Assembly: GCA_032622095.1 (NCBI GenBank)
Contig: CP136068.1
Coordinates: 160,973,465-161,037,464, forward strand
DNA length: 64,000 nucleotides
Reading direction: 5' to 3'
From: Siphonodentalium dalli
Lineage: Eukaryota > Mollusca > Scaphopoda > Gadilida > Siphonodentaliidae
Positions 1 to 12,300 of the stretch are shown piece by piece. The notes below the pieces were generated by a model. The model was not told the DNA's origin and did not search any database. It saw only the letters and a program-made list of their open reading frames with translations. Position 1 is the stretch's first letter. Each line of letters opens with the position of its first letter. The position numbers were made by a program, and so were the translations under genes.

Positions 1-660
1 TTATATGTATTGGTGAGGTTTCACCATGAAGATGTGCACCAACTTATTGGGAATATATTACGCTTTATGTGTATTTATTTATGTAAATATATTTGTAATA
101 TATTTTTTAATTGTCTTACATGCATTGAAACTAATACATAATATTTATGAAACTATCATTAGAAACAATTATAAATTATTTGCATGTTCTGTTAGATTCA
201 ATACCATACACAATGAAAATAACACTAAAGTTTATTTGGTGATGATCCATTGATATGCTGATTAGGATTAAATGAGGCTTAACTCCACGAGTACAGTAAA
301 TGACAAATCAGCTAATTAGGTCTATCGATGTACATCACACCTGCTTTGTTCGGTTAATTAGCCCTATTGTACGAGTGTGACTCTACAGCCATTGTCTGCG
401 GTAGTCCCAATGATATTTAATCCTAATTGAAGTTGGCTAGCATATTTTATTCACATTAGAACATTTCATTGTCTGTATCATAAGTTCATTGCTATACATG
501 CTGTATTCAACATTTCAAAAATTGTGTGTTATCTGTGTCCACTGCCAGAATGTACACAGTGCACGACATGAACAAATTGTACTAACTTTCTGATATGATG
601 TTTGTATCTGTGCACACTCCTACATTGTGAGACTATGAATAACCAATAGCCATTATGGAT
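1..660. other. AT-rich non-coding stretch
   Basis: I see no convincing gene, RNA or repeat here. The one reading frame of some length (26-253, plus) is low-complexity and rich in I, Y and N, as expected by chance in AT-rich DNA. Confidence 0.5.
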
Positions 661-849
661 ATTTATGTAAAAGTAATCAAAAATTAATCAAAATGTAATC
701 ATGATTACAGGTACATTTGAAAGTAATCGATTACGATTACGATTACTTGTAATCACAATATGTCATGATTACTGATTACAGGTGATTATTCCAAATTTTG
801 TAATTGATTACTCTGATTACGATTACTGATTACGATTACCCCAACCCTG
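661..849 (-). mobile_element. hAT-type transposon terminus with GATTAC subrepeats
   Basis: Read on the minus strand from 849, the end begins CAGGGTTGGGGTAATCG and continues as a dense run of TAATC/GATTA words to about 661. A CAGGGTTGGGG terminus followed by short subterminal repeats is typical of hAT DNA transposons. I did not find the opposite terminus upstream, so the element is truncated or extends outside the window, and no target duplication can be shown. The terminus abuts, and supplies the stop codon of, the minus-strand exon at 836-1333. Confidence 0.6.
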
Positions 850-1333
850 ATATTTTGTCCATCCAAGATATATTTTCGTTTCGAAGTTGAGCGGTGTAAT
901 GTCCATCCATTACTGGGAAAGACTCTATATGCTGACGAACTACATCAAGTTGATTTATGTTTGTTTTATTTGGCGGGGTGTGCGCTCCACGATTTTCCCG
1001 ACCAGTGAAGATCCCGTTTGTGCTATATGACATGGCATGATCGATATAAGCTTCCCCGATGCATAACGTCTTAGTGAAAAACTGTTTACGGACAGTCACA
1101 CGCTGTCCACCTAGCAGAAATGAAAAGCGCCTGACAACTTTCCTTTTTTTTGGAACGGGTGTCATTTCCTGATTTATATATGTTCGAGTGTCTTGTTGCA
1201 GAAAATTTGCACACACAAATTGTTTTTGCTTTTCATAATCACCCAAAGAATAGTATGTGCTGAATATTGTTTGTCTCTCCTCTTCATTAATCTTCTGTGT
1301 ACATTTAAATTTGCATTTCTCACAGTCTATCGG
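836..1333 (-). pseudogene. Exon of a TE-associated Cys-rich ORF family, truncated by a hAT end
   Basis: An open frame runs from a likely 3' splice site (ACTTTAG/CC at 1333-1334) to a stop at 836-838. The first ATG at 1246 is probably not the start, because the frame continues upstream with family-like residues: DCEKCKFKC, then EERQTIFSTYYSLGDYEKQ. After that come a basic stretch (PKKRKVVRRF), QFFTKTLCIG, RGAH and HIESFPVMDGHY. This pattern (CxxC cluster, EER..IF..Y..LGDYEKQ, FF..TL.I, RG.H, HI.SFP...HY) is that of an abundant invertebrate protein family which I know as transposon-linked and without a clear biochemical role. The last residues (from about ISGLG) come from the hAT terminus at 849, so the exon is cut. 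What follows HY in the family is missing. The family match is from memory; no search was run. Confidence 0.55.
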
Positions 1334-1871
1334 CTAAAGTTGCTTTTTACTGACCATTATTCCCCTTGTATTTAGGTCTTCTTTCCCACTGAGTCTTAAT
1401 CTCTTCCTTGCATCACACTTCCAATTTTTGGGTGTCGCATACATTTTCCGATATCTCATTTTCTTCGGGGGAGTTAAAATGCTGCACGTTTTCATGGTGT
1501 GCCCTCAGTTGTTTTTCCTGTAATGGCGTACAAGTAATTCCAGGTATACTGATAGCTGTGCCTTGGACATCTGGAATCTTCTCATGTGCTAGCTATGACA
1601 TTACTACCTGTTGTGTTGTCAACATTGGTGTCTTCTGTTATTTATTAGCAACTGTCTTTTTGTGTGAATTATTCACTCTCACGCATGTTGCATAGCAAAA
1701 TAGGGATGCAGGATAGTACTGAATCATGTCCTAGTTTCCTCACAGGTGGTTCAATGGTAACTATGGGTCGTGTTAATTCACCTGAATACATTAGTATGGA
1801 AGTATTCAGAATGTTTGATACAGCGATTGGAGCTACATGATCAATATCCACACACCAGTTTCCGGGATTCT

Positions 1872-2198
1872 CTAAACGTCCAACAGATCAAGGAATTTTT
1901 GATATATGTCATTTTCATCCACGTCGGGAGTAGGGGGACACACATAGCCCATATATTTCGCAAAATTATCCTCCAATTCGATAATAGTCCGGTTTCTCTG
2001 TTGATTTGGACTATATTCGCCAACTTGCTTGCTCACAGCAGAAAAGAAACTGTCTTCATCGTGTACAACATCGGCCTTTGCCAAATCATTTGCAATGAGG
2101 ATATTTGTTAGCCTCATCTCTTTGTCTCGGCGGTCTTCTGAAAAACTTTCCATTTGAACAGTAACTGTTGCGTCCTTAGTGGGGTCCCTTAGACCCAA
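1872..2198 (-). pseudogene. OTU-like exon remnant with altered catalytic site
   Basis: The minus-strand frame encodes LTNILIANDLAKADVV, then HDEDSFFSAVSKQVG, R.RTIIELEDNFAKYMGYV and a C-terminal helix ending LLDV. This resembles OTU cysteine proteases, whose start is usually L..L...gL...dv.GDG-N-C-FF-RA-S and is followed by R..v...m..N...y..fv. If so, the catalytic block reads EDS where GNC is expected: the nucleophile Cys is Ser and the Gly is Glu, so peptidase activity is not expected. It lies between the Cys-rich exon (836-1333) and the acidic frames (2491-3054) on the same strand, and all may be parts of one decayed TE gene. The upstream border is unclear. The OTU assignment is tentative. 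Confidence 0.35.
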
Positions 2199-2500
2199 AA
2201 AAATGCCATATTGTGACTTTAGTGACTAAAGCATGAAACTTCAAATATATGTTGCACAATAATTAGGGCCCATCATCACGTTCTATTTGATATATGACAC
2301 ACTTGATATAAAAAAGACGATCAATCTCAAAATGTCACAACATTTAATTTATACATAATCACGATTTTGTGTCTTTAGTAACTAAATCTCGATACATCAC
2401 ATATATGTAGCTTAGTTATAGTGGAAACTTTTTGGACAGGGTGCCCGACTGAGGGGTCATGTTTCTGGATATAATATGGTTTCCATGGCATCAATTTTGA
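2196..2500. repeat. Dispersed repeat B, copy 1 (uninterrupted PLE target site)
   Basis: This shares long blocks with 15262-15691 and 29985-30860: GACCCAAAAAA..., then GGGCCCATCATCACG, a block ending TATATGACACACTTGAT, a GTGTCTTTAGTAAC block, CTTTTTGGACAGGGTGCCCG, and TTTCCATGGCA. Its stretch at 2266-2310 is uninterrupted at the point where the other copies meet the ends of the 14.3-kb PLE block, so it serves as an empty-site reference. It probably belongs to a tandem unit of about 0.8 kb, since unit end and unit start are adjacent here and at 30.8 kb. Confidence 0.65.
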
Positions 2501-2868
2501 AAGACATTCGACAAGACCTCGTCCAGACTTTCACTGCGCTCGGAATCACTGGAATTCGGTTCTTCAGCCCCAGGCATATACTCGGGATCATTCGATGAAT
2601 CGTAATATAACAATTGATCCTCATGTAGTTTGCGCTTCAAATTGACGAGTGGCTCGTCATCAGAGCTGTTAAAGTCATCGTTATCAGCTGCATATTCTGC
2701 GACTTTTGCATTTGATGTAGGTTTTACACGTTCGGATTCGTCACAACACAGCGACTGCTCCACTGATGTAACGATTGTGTCCAAGACTGTTGCTACATCT
2801 AACATATGTTTTCGGAATTCTCTTGACTGGAACATTTCGATGATTCCACAGGCCTTAGTCGTTCGCAT
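2491..2868 (-). CDS. Candidate acidic exon, unknown function
   Basis: A 125-residue frame with non-random composition: a helical N-terminal part (EFRKHMLDVATVLDTIV), then a strongly acidic, Ser-rich half with DNDDFNSSDDEP, NDPEYMPGAEEP and SSDSERSESLDE. Acidic segments of the form SSD.DPEYMP precede the DNA-associated parts of many transposon-linked proteins in invertebrates. It lies upstream (minus strand) of the OTU-like and Cys-rich exons and could be the N-terminal region of the same gene. I could not define clean splice sites, the Met at 2868 is not proven as a start, and decay is possible. Confidence 0.35.
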   Translation of the reverse strand: MRTTKACGIIEMFQSREFRKHMLDVATVLDTIVTSVEQSLCCDESERVKPTSNAKVAEYAADNDDFNSSDDEPLVNLKRKLHEDQLLYYDSSNDPEYMPGAEEPNSSDSERSESLDEVLSNVFQN

Positions 2869-2887
2869 ACAGCGGACATAAGTTCAT

Positions 2888-3054
2888 CTAAAACATATTG
2901 ATGTCCTCCAAAATGCTATCTTGGATATCAGATACAGGTGAATATGTATCAATTTTACACTTCGTTGAAGCTTTTTCGTGTCTGTAGTGTGATTCTGCCT
3001 CGATGGCTGCTTCAATTAGTTCAGTCTCGTCGGTGTCTTCAATCCATGTATACT
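2888..3054 (-). CDS. Possible small acidic exon
   Basis: After a candidate acceptor (TCATTTCAG/TATACATGG at about 3054) a minus-strand frame encodes TWIEDTDETELIEAAIEAE and SPVSDIQDSILEDINMF before a stop. The composition is acidic and helix-prone, like the neighbour at 2491-2868. It may be an exon of the same remnant gene. I do not recognise a domain. Confidence 0.25.
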
Positions 3055-3070
3055 GAAATGAATAATGCAA

Positions 3071-4075
3071 AATGTTATAAACAAATACTCATAGTTTAAT
3101 AATAACTGTTATGGCTATTGGAACACATCAGGGAATTAAACAAGAAAGTTGTTACAAAACACAGGTTACAGAAGACTGTAGTACATTTAATTAAATTTTC
3201 TCTCTGTAGCTGCAATATATATTCCGGAGAAATTGTGGCAAAACTTTGAGTTTTGGTCAGAACTAATAAACACTGATTAATCTGCATGATGAGGAAGAGT
3301 GTGTCCTGCCATTGAAACAAAATTAACACTACCCACGATGGAACCGCAACCGCTTGCTGAAATAATAATCATTTCTAAAATACATACATGTGCATGGTAT
3401 AAAACTGTACTAAGTGTACTTACCATCAATATGAATCAGTTGCGTGTAGTTTACACAGCCTCATTATATTTACAACACCGAGGTGCAAAGTGATAAAGAA
3501 CTCTCGTTGTGGGATGATATTTTAATGGATTTGCCATCTGATTTGATTTTGAAGTAACAGGTTATTTAACTGTGTGATATACTGTGGAGATTCTTATTAC
3601 AGAATAATTTTATTTGTGTGGTTGTGTGTAAGCCATTAACAGAGCGCAATTATCATTGGAATTTTAATCTAAAGCCAGTTGTGGGCTATTCCCTCAGCAG
3701 TATTTAAATTTATGCTGACATTGAATGGTGCCATCTTGCCATAAAGTCAGATAGCTTCGGTTTCCAGAGATAAATTATATGAGAGTGTAACTGGTGGCAT
3801 CTGTGTTTAATATATTTTTATAATGTGGACACAGTGATGTCTGGGATCTTGTTAGGTTTGGCACAACCTGTTATCTAGAAATGCCAGAATCTGCTTACAC
3901 TCATATGGTCCCATATGGAGATACGAGGTTAATGTTTTGATGATTTCTCACCAATATTAGCAAATATCCAGGCGTCGATTAGATCATCTTGAAGAACGTG
4001 TTTCACTCTCCAATATAACAACACAACCATATTTTTTTGCGAATTCTGCATTTACCAGGTTTTAGCTCTAACCCA
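3071..4075. other. Non-coding, AT-rich
   Basis: Nothing supportable was seen on either strand. The open frames at 3096-3329 and 3299-3493 are short, cross each other and look like chance frames. Confidence 0.45.
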
Positions 4076-5600
4076 TGGATATCATTGAGTTATTGTGGAA
4101 ATCAATAGCAACGCAAGGTACACATGTACAACCAACCCAGTAACATACAGTCACTCCATATATACACATTAACACCACACAAATGACAAGATAGTCACTC
4201 ACTCTACACACATACACCTGACCCATGACCTTATAGTCACTGCCTGTATACCTATGCACCACTTTCATGATCATAAGTCAATCCTTGTATACATATTCAT
4301 CTCACCATTGGCCATACGGTCAATCTCCGTATACCTATTCGCCATGGCCAAAATAGCCATTCAAGATATACATATACACCCCAGCCACTCGCTTTATATA
4401 CGTACCCCTCACCCATGACAATATATAACCACACTCGTGTATATATGTACACCCTACACATGCCCATTCAGCCATGAGTCACCATGCAGGCACACTAGGT
4501 ATACTTAAACACCTGACCCACGACCATATAGTCACCCCGTGTTCCTATTCAGCACATTCATGATCATAAGTCAATCACTGTATACCTATTTACCTCACCA
4601 TTGGTCATACGCCACTCGCTGTATACATGTTCACAAAACCCATGGCAAAATAGCCACGCACGATATGCATATACCCCAACCATGACCATGGACTCACTCC
4701 AGGTAAACATATGTAACTCACTAATAGCGATATAGCCACTCACATTATACACATACCTCTCCATAACCATACAGCCACATTTGTGTATACCCGTGCATCC
4801 TACACATGACCATACAGCCATGCAGGCACATCATGTATACTCCTACACCTGACCCATTAACATATAGTCACTCCCTGTATACCTGTTCACCACATTCGTG
4901 CTCATACAGTCACTCCTTGTATACCTGTTCACCTCACCATTAGCCATACAGTCACTCCCTAAAAACATATGCACCTCACTATTAGCCATAGCGTCACTCA
5001 CTGTATACATATTTACCACGCCAATAGTCATATAGCCACTCGATATATACATATATACATCCACACATGACCATCCACATGATCTTCAATGACCATTTAG
5101 CATACATCAGGTACACATATACACATTATGACTACTGCCATTCCATGTACACATATGCGCATTACACATAGCTGCACATCTATTTATCCACTCACCCCAC
5201 CCATGATCATACATACAACACATGTATATATACACATACCTGTTACAATACAGCCACACAAGGTACACCTGTATACCATACCCATGACCATACAGTCACT
5301 CCATATATACATAAACACACATATGACCATGTAGGTACTCTCGTTATTTACATAAACAACAGCAATGCCCATTGAGCCACATTGTGTACACCTGTACTGG
5401 GTAGTCATAACCATACAACCATACAGTCACTCCCTGTATACATATTCACCTCACACACGACCATACACTCACTCCTTGCATACATATACATCTCACAATG
5501 GCCACCCCATTCATGACCATATAGCGAATCATGTTCACCTATTCACATTATTCATGACCATATAAAACTCCCTTTATACATATTCACCTCACCTATGACC
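4076..5600. repeat. Minisatellite array, about 42-bp unit
   Basis: About 35 degenerate units of the form CCATACAGTCACTC...GTATACATAT.CACCTCACCCATGA. Adjacent units near 4930-5040 measure 42 bp from GCCATA to GCCATA. Because 42 is a multiple of 3, the array keeps frames open by chance on both strands (minus-strand translations repeat short blocks like EVNRYT.SDCM); these are not genes. A similar array in the opposite orientation lies at 35440-36175. Confidence 0.85.
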
Positions 5601-5639
5601 ACACAGTAACACCCTGTTGCCGTCTTGACCTCCGCCCCG

Positions 5640-6330
5640 TATCCTGTTGGTCAATTGTTATCATAAATGGCCAGAATAGCTACATATTATGATTAATTTC
5701 AGTTCCGTTTCAAAGTTCTGCCCATTTATTAAAAAATTATAGCCAGTATCCAAAAAGAGGTTCTCGTAAAAAAAACAAATAACAAATAAGGCATCTTTAA
5801 AATTAATTTGTTTTGCCCCATAAGGAAATGGGACAAAAGAATAGAACATTTAGTTGTCAGTTGATTAGCTAACATGTATAATAACCAAGTGAGTCACAAT
5901 TTGCTACATTTTCGGAAACGCAGAGAATAATATTGGGGATATATGTAATAAATGGTTGCCATTTTGGAAGTCATTTTGAGTAATTTGGTTTATAAGCACA
6001 TTAGTGGGACACATTTAAGGTAGATCAAAACAATAAACACCTTTCATACCAAACTTAGTTATATTTTACTTGAACATTTTTATGCCGTTATTTATGTCAA
6101 GTTTGTGAGAGAAAAATACAATAGTTCTGGTAATGTCAGTGGTGACAACAGTATATATTAACTAAGGTGCATCAAACATGTCAGTGTTCAATGTATAGAA
6201 GACAGAATAGCCAATTTACGTCGACCACAACTTGTAAACGATTGCTGGACACGCTGTGTCAATATCTACCATTTCCACATTTTGGCAGCCAAATATACAG
6301 AATAATCCAGTTGTTGGGTTCCATTCCTTC
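5640..6330 (+). repeat. Repeat F, copy 1 (next to minisatellite)
   Basis: About 690 bp similar, in the same orientation, to 36335-36880. Shared landmarks are GGCCAGA.TAGC.ACATTAT, TTTAGTTGTCAGTTGA, TTCTGGTAAT.TCAGTGGT, TTCAATGTATA.AAGACAG and CATTTTGGCAGCC. Both copies follow a minisatellite block, but the minisatellites are inverted relative to each other. It is non-coding; the frames inside are short. Confidence 0.65.
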
Positions 6331-6535
6331 ACAGGTAATAATTACCTTTCATTGTTGTTCCAAAAAGAAAACAAACACTTCTGGAAGTTGCTGGAAAGAC
6401 CATCAATATATATGGAAGTCATGGCTTATTTAGGAACGAATTGGGGTTTGAACAGTGACACGCTTAATACAATCAAGGAGTTAACATGTGCCTTATACAT
6501 GTATGGTCCACATTCGAGAAAGGTGAGTTAAGCTA

Positions 6536-6790
6536 GGTGGGTAAAGTTCCAGCAGAAGTTCGAGAATCAGCAAAAGGTTGTTGATCTTTCTACAATTGTA
6601 CCATGTGAGAAATATTTAATTATAGACTCAAAACGAGCCAACATGATAGCAAACCAGTGGAGACTTGCAACCGTTGCCAAATCAACCACTCCCGTTGTAG
6701 CACTTCATGGATGGACGACCGATAAGCAGCCTGAGTTATTTGAACCATTCCTCCCGTAAGATGTTGCACCTGCTCCGCCATGGATACCTC
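6536..6790 (+). pseudogene. Decayed exon of a repeated TE-associated ORF
   Basis: This is close to 34583-34850. Read in shifting frames it gives QQKFENQQKVVDLS, then SKRANMIANQWRLATVAK, and HGWTTDKQPELFEPFLP before a stop. The skeleton (kF......dLs.lPPsE.sL.lHs.RAN..a..W...........HGW......e...Fp.dv) is familiar from multi-copy invertebrate ORFs linked to transposons. A one-base loss near 6684 and a stop after FLP break the frame, so it cannot encode a protein. Confidence 0.45.
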
Positions 6791-6879
6791 AGTGTTTTGG
6801 AGCCCCCCCCATGGGGCAAGGATAATTCGAGATAGCGTCAAATTTTCTACCCTTTCGTGTGACACTACCCTCATCTGGG

Positions 6880-8160
6880 GGCCGGTCTAAGGGTGAATAT
6901 ATCTGTTTTGCAATCCTATGGTGCTTTAATTTGCCAGAGATTACACCGAGGTTGCAAGACCATATATAACATCATGGTCAATAAGTTTTGAGGGATTAAT
7001 TTGTAACTGGAGAAATATATAGCAAAAATATAGTATTATAAGATATAAAACTTATCCTTTTAATATACAATGAACATGATATCAGTTCTGAGATAACTAG
7101 ATGGTCTCCGGTCAATAATGCCTAATTTATGCAGATCGATGCATTTGATAAGTGTTCAACGGCTAATGCCATTAGTGATCCGAAGCCAGATATAATCAAG
7201 AAGTTTTCAATAGCAGCATAGATCAGGGAAGAATGTCTGTCTAAATATCCACCCATTTGATCCTCAAATTAGGGGTGGTCATATACATGAATATGTACAA
7301 AATATTTTCTTCACACCCACAAGTTCTCACGAATGATAATCTTAATTCGAAAATAGTAGACACTTTTCGCAAAGGATTATCTGTTGCCGGTGTTCTTCTC
7401 TGATCCTCGCCGCTTTTCCCTCATATTATAGAAAACATACATAATCCCTTCCACTTTAAATTGTTATAAAAAACATATTTCATGGTTCGGAACTCTGAAT
7501 AAAAACGTCGCAAAATCCCATCATCTAAGCTGGCATCAAGCTTTCCTGGTGTTGGAAATTTCAAACCTGACACCGTCCACTTAGGTTGAAGATTTTCAAA
7601 CTGATGACCATTTCAGTCCAATTTGTTTATAAAATGTAGGAAAATTTTGTTTTCTTAAATTAACTAGCAGTTTTTGACTGGCGATGGCGGAGAGATCTGG
7701 GCACAAGCTTTCCAAGTGTTGGAAATTTCCAACCTGACACCCCCCCTAAGGTTGAACAATTTCCAACTGATGGCCATTTCTATCCAAAATTTTGATTACA
7801 AGTAAATATATGCAAATGTTGGTCTGAAACAACAAATCCCCCCTAATAAATTGTTGGAAAATCAAACTATAAGAACAATTTCAAACATATTGTAGGTGTG
7901 AAATTTCCAACTAATGTTGTGTCAGGTATGAAATTTTCAAATGTTGAATTTTTTCACCAAAGTTGGGGGTGGGTGAGACACCCCCAAATCCCCCTGTCGC
8001 CAGGTCCCTGCACATGCACCATCACCCTAAATATGGTCCATGTGCTGGCTGTCCGAATGATAAAGAGGATATTTTCAAGCAGAAACGGTCAAAATGCGAA
8101 GCATATCATCCGCATCTTTGACATCCCAAATCTGGTTTGGCGAATCTCATCAGAGGATCG
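6880..8160. repeat. Non-coding with a diverged direct repeat (7530-7800)
   Basis: Two blocks about 165 bp apart (near 7535 and 7700) share AGCTTTCC..GTGTTGGAAATTTC.AACCTGACACC and TTGA..ATTT.CAACTGATG.CCATTTC. A related purine/pyrimidine-rich stretch follows to 7990 (GAAATTTTCAAATGTTGAA, AAAGTTGGGGGTGGGTGAGAC) and has a cousin near 43700-43770. No gene was recognised. Confidence 0.5.
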
Positions 8161-8223
8161 ATCTCAGTTGTTTTTTATATAATAACATATTCTGAAGAAA
8201 ATAAAAGTGAGGGCCACCCCAGA

Positions 8224-9090
8224 AAGGTCACGTGATTCAAAATGGCTGCCAAAATCCAAGATGGTCGCCTTTGTGATCATAAAGCCGCTATATCCAGCTA
8301 TTAATTCGTCACAAAACCTCAAACTGCAATCAATTTGGCCGAATGTGCACATATAGAGTATTTACGTGGGTTTGGAATTCATATTTAATTTTTATCTCTG
8401 TTATTTGATTCAAAATGGCCACCAAAATCCAAGATGGCCTCTTTTTTCTTTCAAAATCCATTATATCCAGTTATTCGTGACAAAGGCTCAAACAGCATTG
8501 ACATTTGGCCAATTGTGCACACATTGAGCATTTACGTGGATCTTTGAATACATATTTAGCTCTGTTATTTGATTCAGAATGACCGACAGAATCCAAGATG
8601 GCCGCTTTTTTCCAAAATCCATTGTCCAGCTATATAAGTCACAAGGCTGAAACTGCAATGATAAGTTGCCAAATGTGCACATATGGAGTATTTACATTGG
8701 TTTTTAAATACATATTTCATATTTAGCTCTGGTATTTTTATTATAATTGGCCGACAAAATCGAAGATGGCCACTTATTTGTTCCAAAATCCATTTTATCC
8801 AGCTATTTATTCGTCACAAAGGCTCAAATTTAGCCACATGTACACGATATGAATATTTACATGGGTTTTGGAATACATATTTCATATTTAGCTATGTTAT
8901 TTGATTTCAAATGGCTCCCAAAATCCAAGATCACGCCTACTTGTTCCACATTCAACTATATCCAGCTATTTATTCGCCATAAAACTTGTGACAAAAGCTC
9001 AAACTGCTATGAAATTTGGCCAAATGTGCACATTGAGTATATACGAGTGTTTTCGAATACATATTGCATATTTCGCTATGTTATCTGATA
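8224..9090 (+). repeat. Left terminal tandem array of the foldback, about 165-bp unit
   Basis: Five imperfect units spaced 164-173 bp, each with AAAATCCAAGATGG, TATCCAGCTATTTATTCGTC, AAATGTGCACAT, TATTTACGTGGGTTT and a closing TTCAAAATGGC. The open frames here follow the repeat and are not genes. Confidence 0.8.
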
Positions 9091-10129
9091 AACTTGGCAA
9101 TTGGAGTATATGCAAAATATTATAGATAGCTTGGGGTGATTTTTGCTACATTTCGATGTACTATAATTTTAAAGAACCGCGATCTCATTTAACACCAGAA
9201 TTGACAACATTTCCAAACCAATTTTCAGCTTACCATGTAACGAAAAATACTTGATATCAACATCAGGATCATACGTTTATCATGCTCACCTGTTCCCCAC
9301 TATCTATACATTATCATTTAGCATCCTTGGTATGGATATTTGACGTCAGATATCAGCCGTAAGTCAGATTTCAGCAAGTGGGTTGAGTTCCTTGAAACTA
9401 TTTTCTTTAGTGGTTTTGTCTTGCCACCCGTGTATGGATAAGATGTAGCGCCGCACAGAGTACCACAAATATGTTGCTTTAGCTGGAGAGAGTATGCGTG
9501 CTTATTGACAAGGAGAATTAATACAATGGTCAGTATCCGCAGCTCCCACGCATCATGCCTTTCAGCTTGTGACGGTCCAAAAATAAAAACTTATTATCAG
9601 CCCTATATGATTGCAGTTAGTTAGCTTCTGAATATGGAAACAACCCGTCTGTCATCTTCCACGGTCACAATAAGTGGTATTGAAAGTTTACGACATACAC
9701 CATCGCCCATGGAGAAGTCAGAAGTTAGTGCTGCATTCACGAGAAGTGTGGTTACTCCCCAAATGGCAATATATTCAGAAGCTAAATAACTGCAATGATA
9801 CACATTCTGATGATAGGCTTACTATAGCATGATGGTGTGAGAGCTACGGATACCGATGTAGCGAAAGCAACAAATTTGTGGTACATTAGAATCGACCGGA
9901 ATATCATAGCATCACTGGGTGCCACACTATCTCTTACCCACACAATGTTGGCAAGATAAAACACCTGGGGTGCTATTCACCGGCTGGGTTTATAATATAG
10001 TCCAGGTAGTTTTACGAGGCGACGCTCAATGCGAAGCTATCGGTGGACATATCGATGGGAAGACATCGCCGCGCGGTATAGGATTATCCAATCAATGTGA
10101 TAGGCGTCAATCATAGATTGACCACTGGT

Positions 10130-12300
10130 CACATAAACATAACAGAACACGTTTGGTTCATTTCAACAATGAGCAACCAAGGAAAAGGACGTGGGGGCAA
10201 AATATACCACCGACGACATGGGGGGGGGGTCTACAAAACAATCCGTATATAGGGCCGGGGTGGGTATGTGGTCCAGAGGCCGAAACAATCGTGCTTGTAA
10301 TTTGTTTCCAAAATGTTTTTTTTTCAACATTCAACAGATTTAGCAACATTCTGGATTTCACAGGATCCCGTTCCACTTCACAATGGAAAACCGTAATTGA
10401 GTAAAAACAAATTAATATATTACCCAGTTGTATTACCCGAATAAAAGTAATAAAATAAAAATAACTGTATCACAAATACTACATGGTGAATACTCAATGA
10501 TGACTAGATATCGTTAACCCGATTGTTGCATAACACGAAATTGAAAAGGGTATCTCATAAATTTCTAATGTCTGAAATACTGTCTCGTTCTGGCATGCAA
10601 TCAAATTCATTCCTTCTGGTTATTTCTCATCTTGAATGATTGCAAATAATGTTAATTTGCAACACTTATCCAAATAAAACTGAATTGGTTATAATGAATG
10701 ACCTTTACTGTTTACTGTTCAGACAATCCCAATTGAAGGTGGCGCTATTCTCCTTGAATTTACGAACATCATCTTGAAGATTAAATACTGCTCAACAAGA
10801 CTAAACTAAAATACTAATTGTATACTGTTATCGCTTACAAATAGATGAACTGAAATAATGTGATGCATTCAGATGCATTGAGAAATGACATTCTTCAATG
10901 TCTTCAAAGTTCAAACTAAAATCAAGAATAGCATCTGACTGAGACTATACTGCAGACTCTAGTGCACATATATACATACACGTGGTTGAGTTATAATAAT
11001 GCAAAATGTGTTTACGGATGGAACCAGGTTGGTAGCTCTGGTATGCATCGACAGGCGAAACATGTGATATGCAGTAATATCTGCATACATCCTTCCCCTA
11101 TCATTCAGGTCTATCACCACACCAAACCACTTAAAAATTCGACAACCGACACTTCAACTTATATTGCAAAAACTTTGTACGGACTGAATTTCATAAACAG
11201 GGCCCATGGATAACTCTGGTATGCATCGGTGCTCACAATCCGTGATATTATGCATATTCGTTCCCATTTCTGGTCTGTCACATGTAATAGAGCATCAAAA
11301 TATGACAACCGACTCTTGAGTTATGATGCAAAATGTTTGTACGGACGGACGCACGGACGGCTCGAGACGTCAACTATATATACCCGCCGACTAATATCGG
11401 GGGTATAATAACCATATATCTATGTGTATACCTAACCAAAACAATTCCCCTCCTTACCCACCCGGTGGAGTTCGTTGATCATGCATAAATAATTGTAGAA
11501 CCCCTGACCTGTTTACCACTATTTACACTGGCCAGTGTTCTCTGTCAGTCTAAACACGCTCGATATATTAAGGCTCTAATACGGTCTAGGGCAATTTGTG
11601 ACATACAGTGTACCTATACACAATGCTTTATTATTGTTGTTAGATACTTGAAACACCAGAAAACACCTGGGAATACAGATTATTTTTCGTTTGTTTCTGA
11701 CCTGTGCTTTACCGATTAAGGATGTTATTGCTTGAATCTTAATTTTACACAGTTTGCACCAAAAAAGGATAGTGGAATGGGATTGAAAGGCAGTTAACAC
11801 AGCTATGGAAGAACGGCTAAAAAAAACTCTGAAATTTTGATAAAAACATGAGAAAGGGGGTGGGTCCCTAACATTTGGAGGAACAAATTTGCACAAATGG
11901 GGTGGTGGGTCCATCGGGCTCGGAAAACAACTTTTTGGGCCCTAGTGCAATTGTTTTCCAGACCCCCCCTCCAACTGCCGATGAGCGTAACACTTTTTTG
12001 GACATTGTGGAGAGATGAATCAAAATATTAAGGAACAAATAAACGGGCACCATTCATCAGCGCCGGAAAAATGATGCATGGAAAGAAATTTATTTGGAAA
12101 TGACAGGGAAATATCCAAAAAGAACCAAAACACAAACAAAAATCTTCTGAGACGTTATCTTCTTGGCTCTTCATTTTCAGACTGTGCTAATTAAAAAACC
12201 TCAATAATATCATTGAAAATCATTCTGCTGATATATAAACGCAAGCATGAGTCTCCACACAATTATACCCAAAGATTATACCGCTATACATGTACATGCC
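10130..12300. other. Central spacer of the foldback
   Basis: Mostly non-coding DNA between the two arms. At 10960-11350 three related blocks repeat (GTGGTTGAGTTATAATAATG / ATGCAAAATGT.T.TACGGA, CTCTGGTATGCATCG), ending in GGACGGACGCACGGACGG and TATATATACCCGC, a layout often seen in invertebrate interspersed repeats. No gene was recognised. Confidence 0.4.

Noticed and set aside
4564-5565. Several frames of 66-85 codons in the first minisatellite
   Set aside because: Same reason: repeats in both strands give open frames without coding meaning.
8140-8160. CTGATGAG on the minus strand near the foldback start
   Set aside because: Followed by GCCAAAC rather than GAAA, and no stem III can be drawn.
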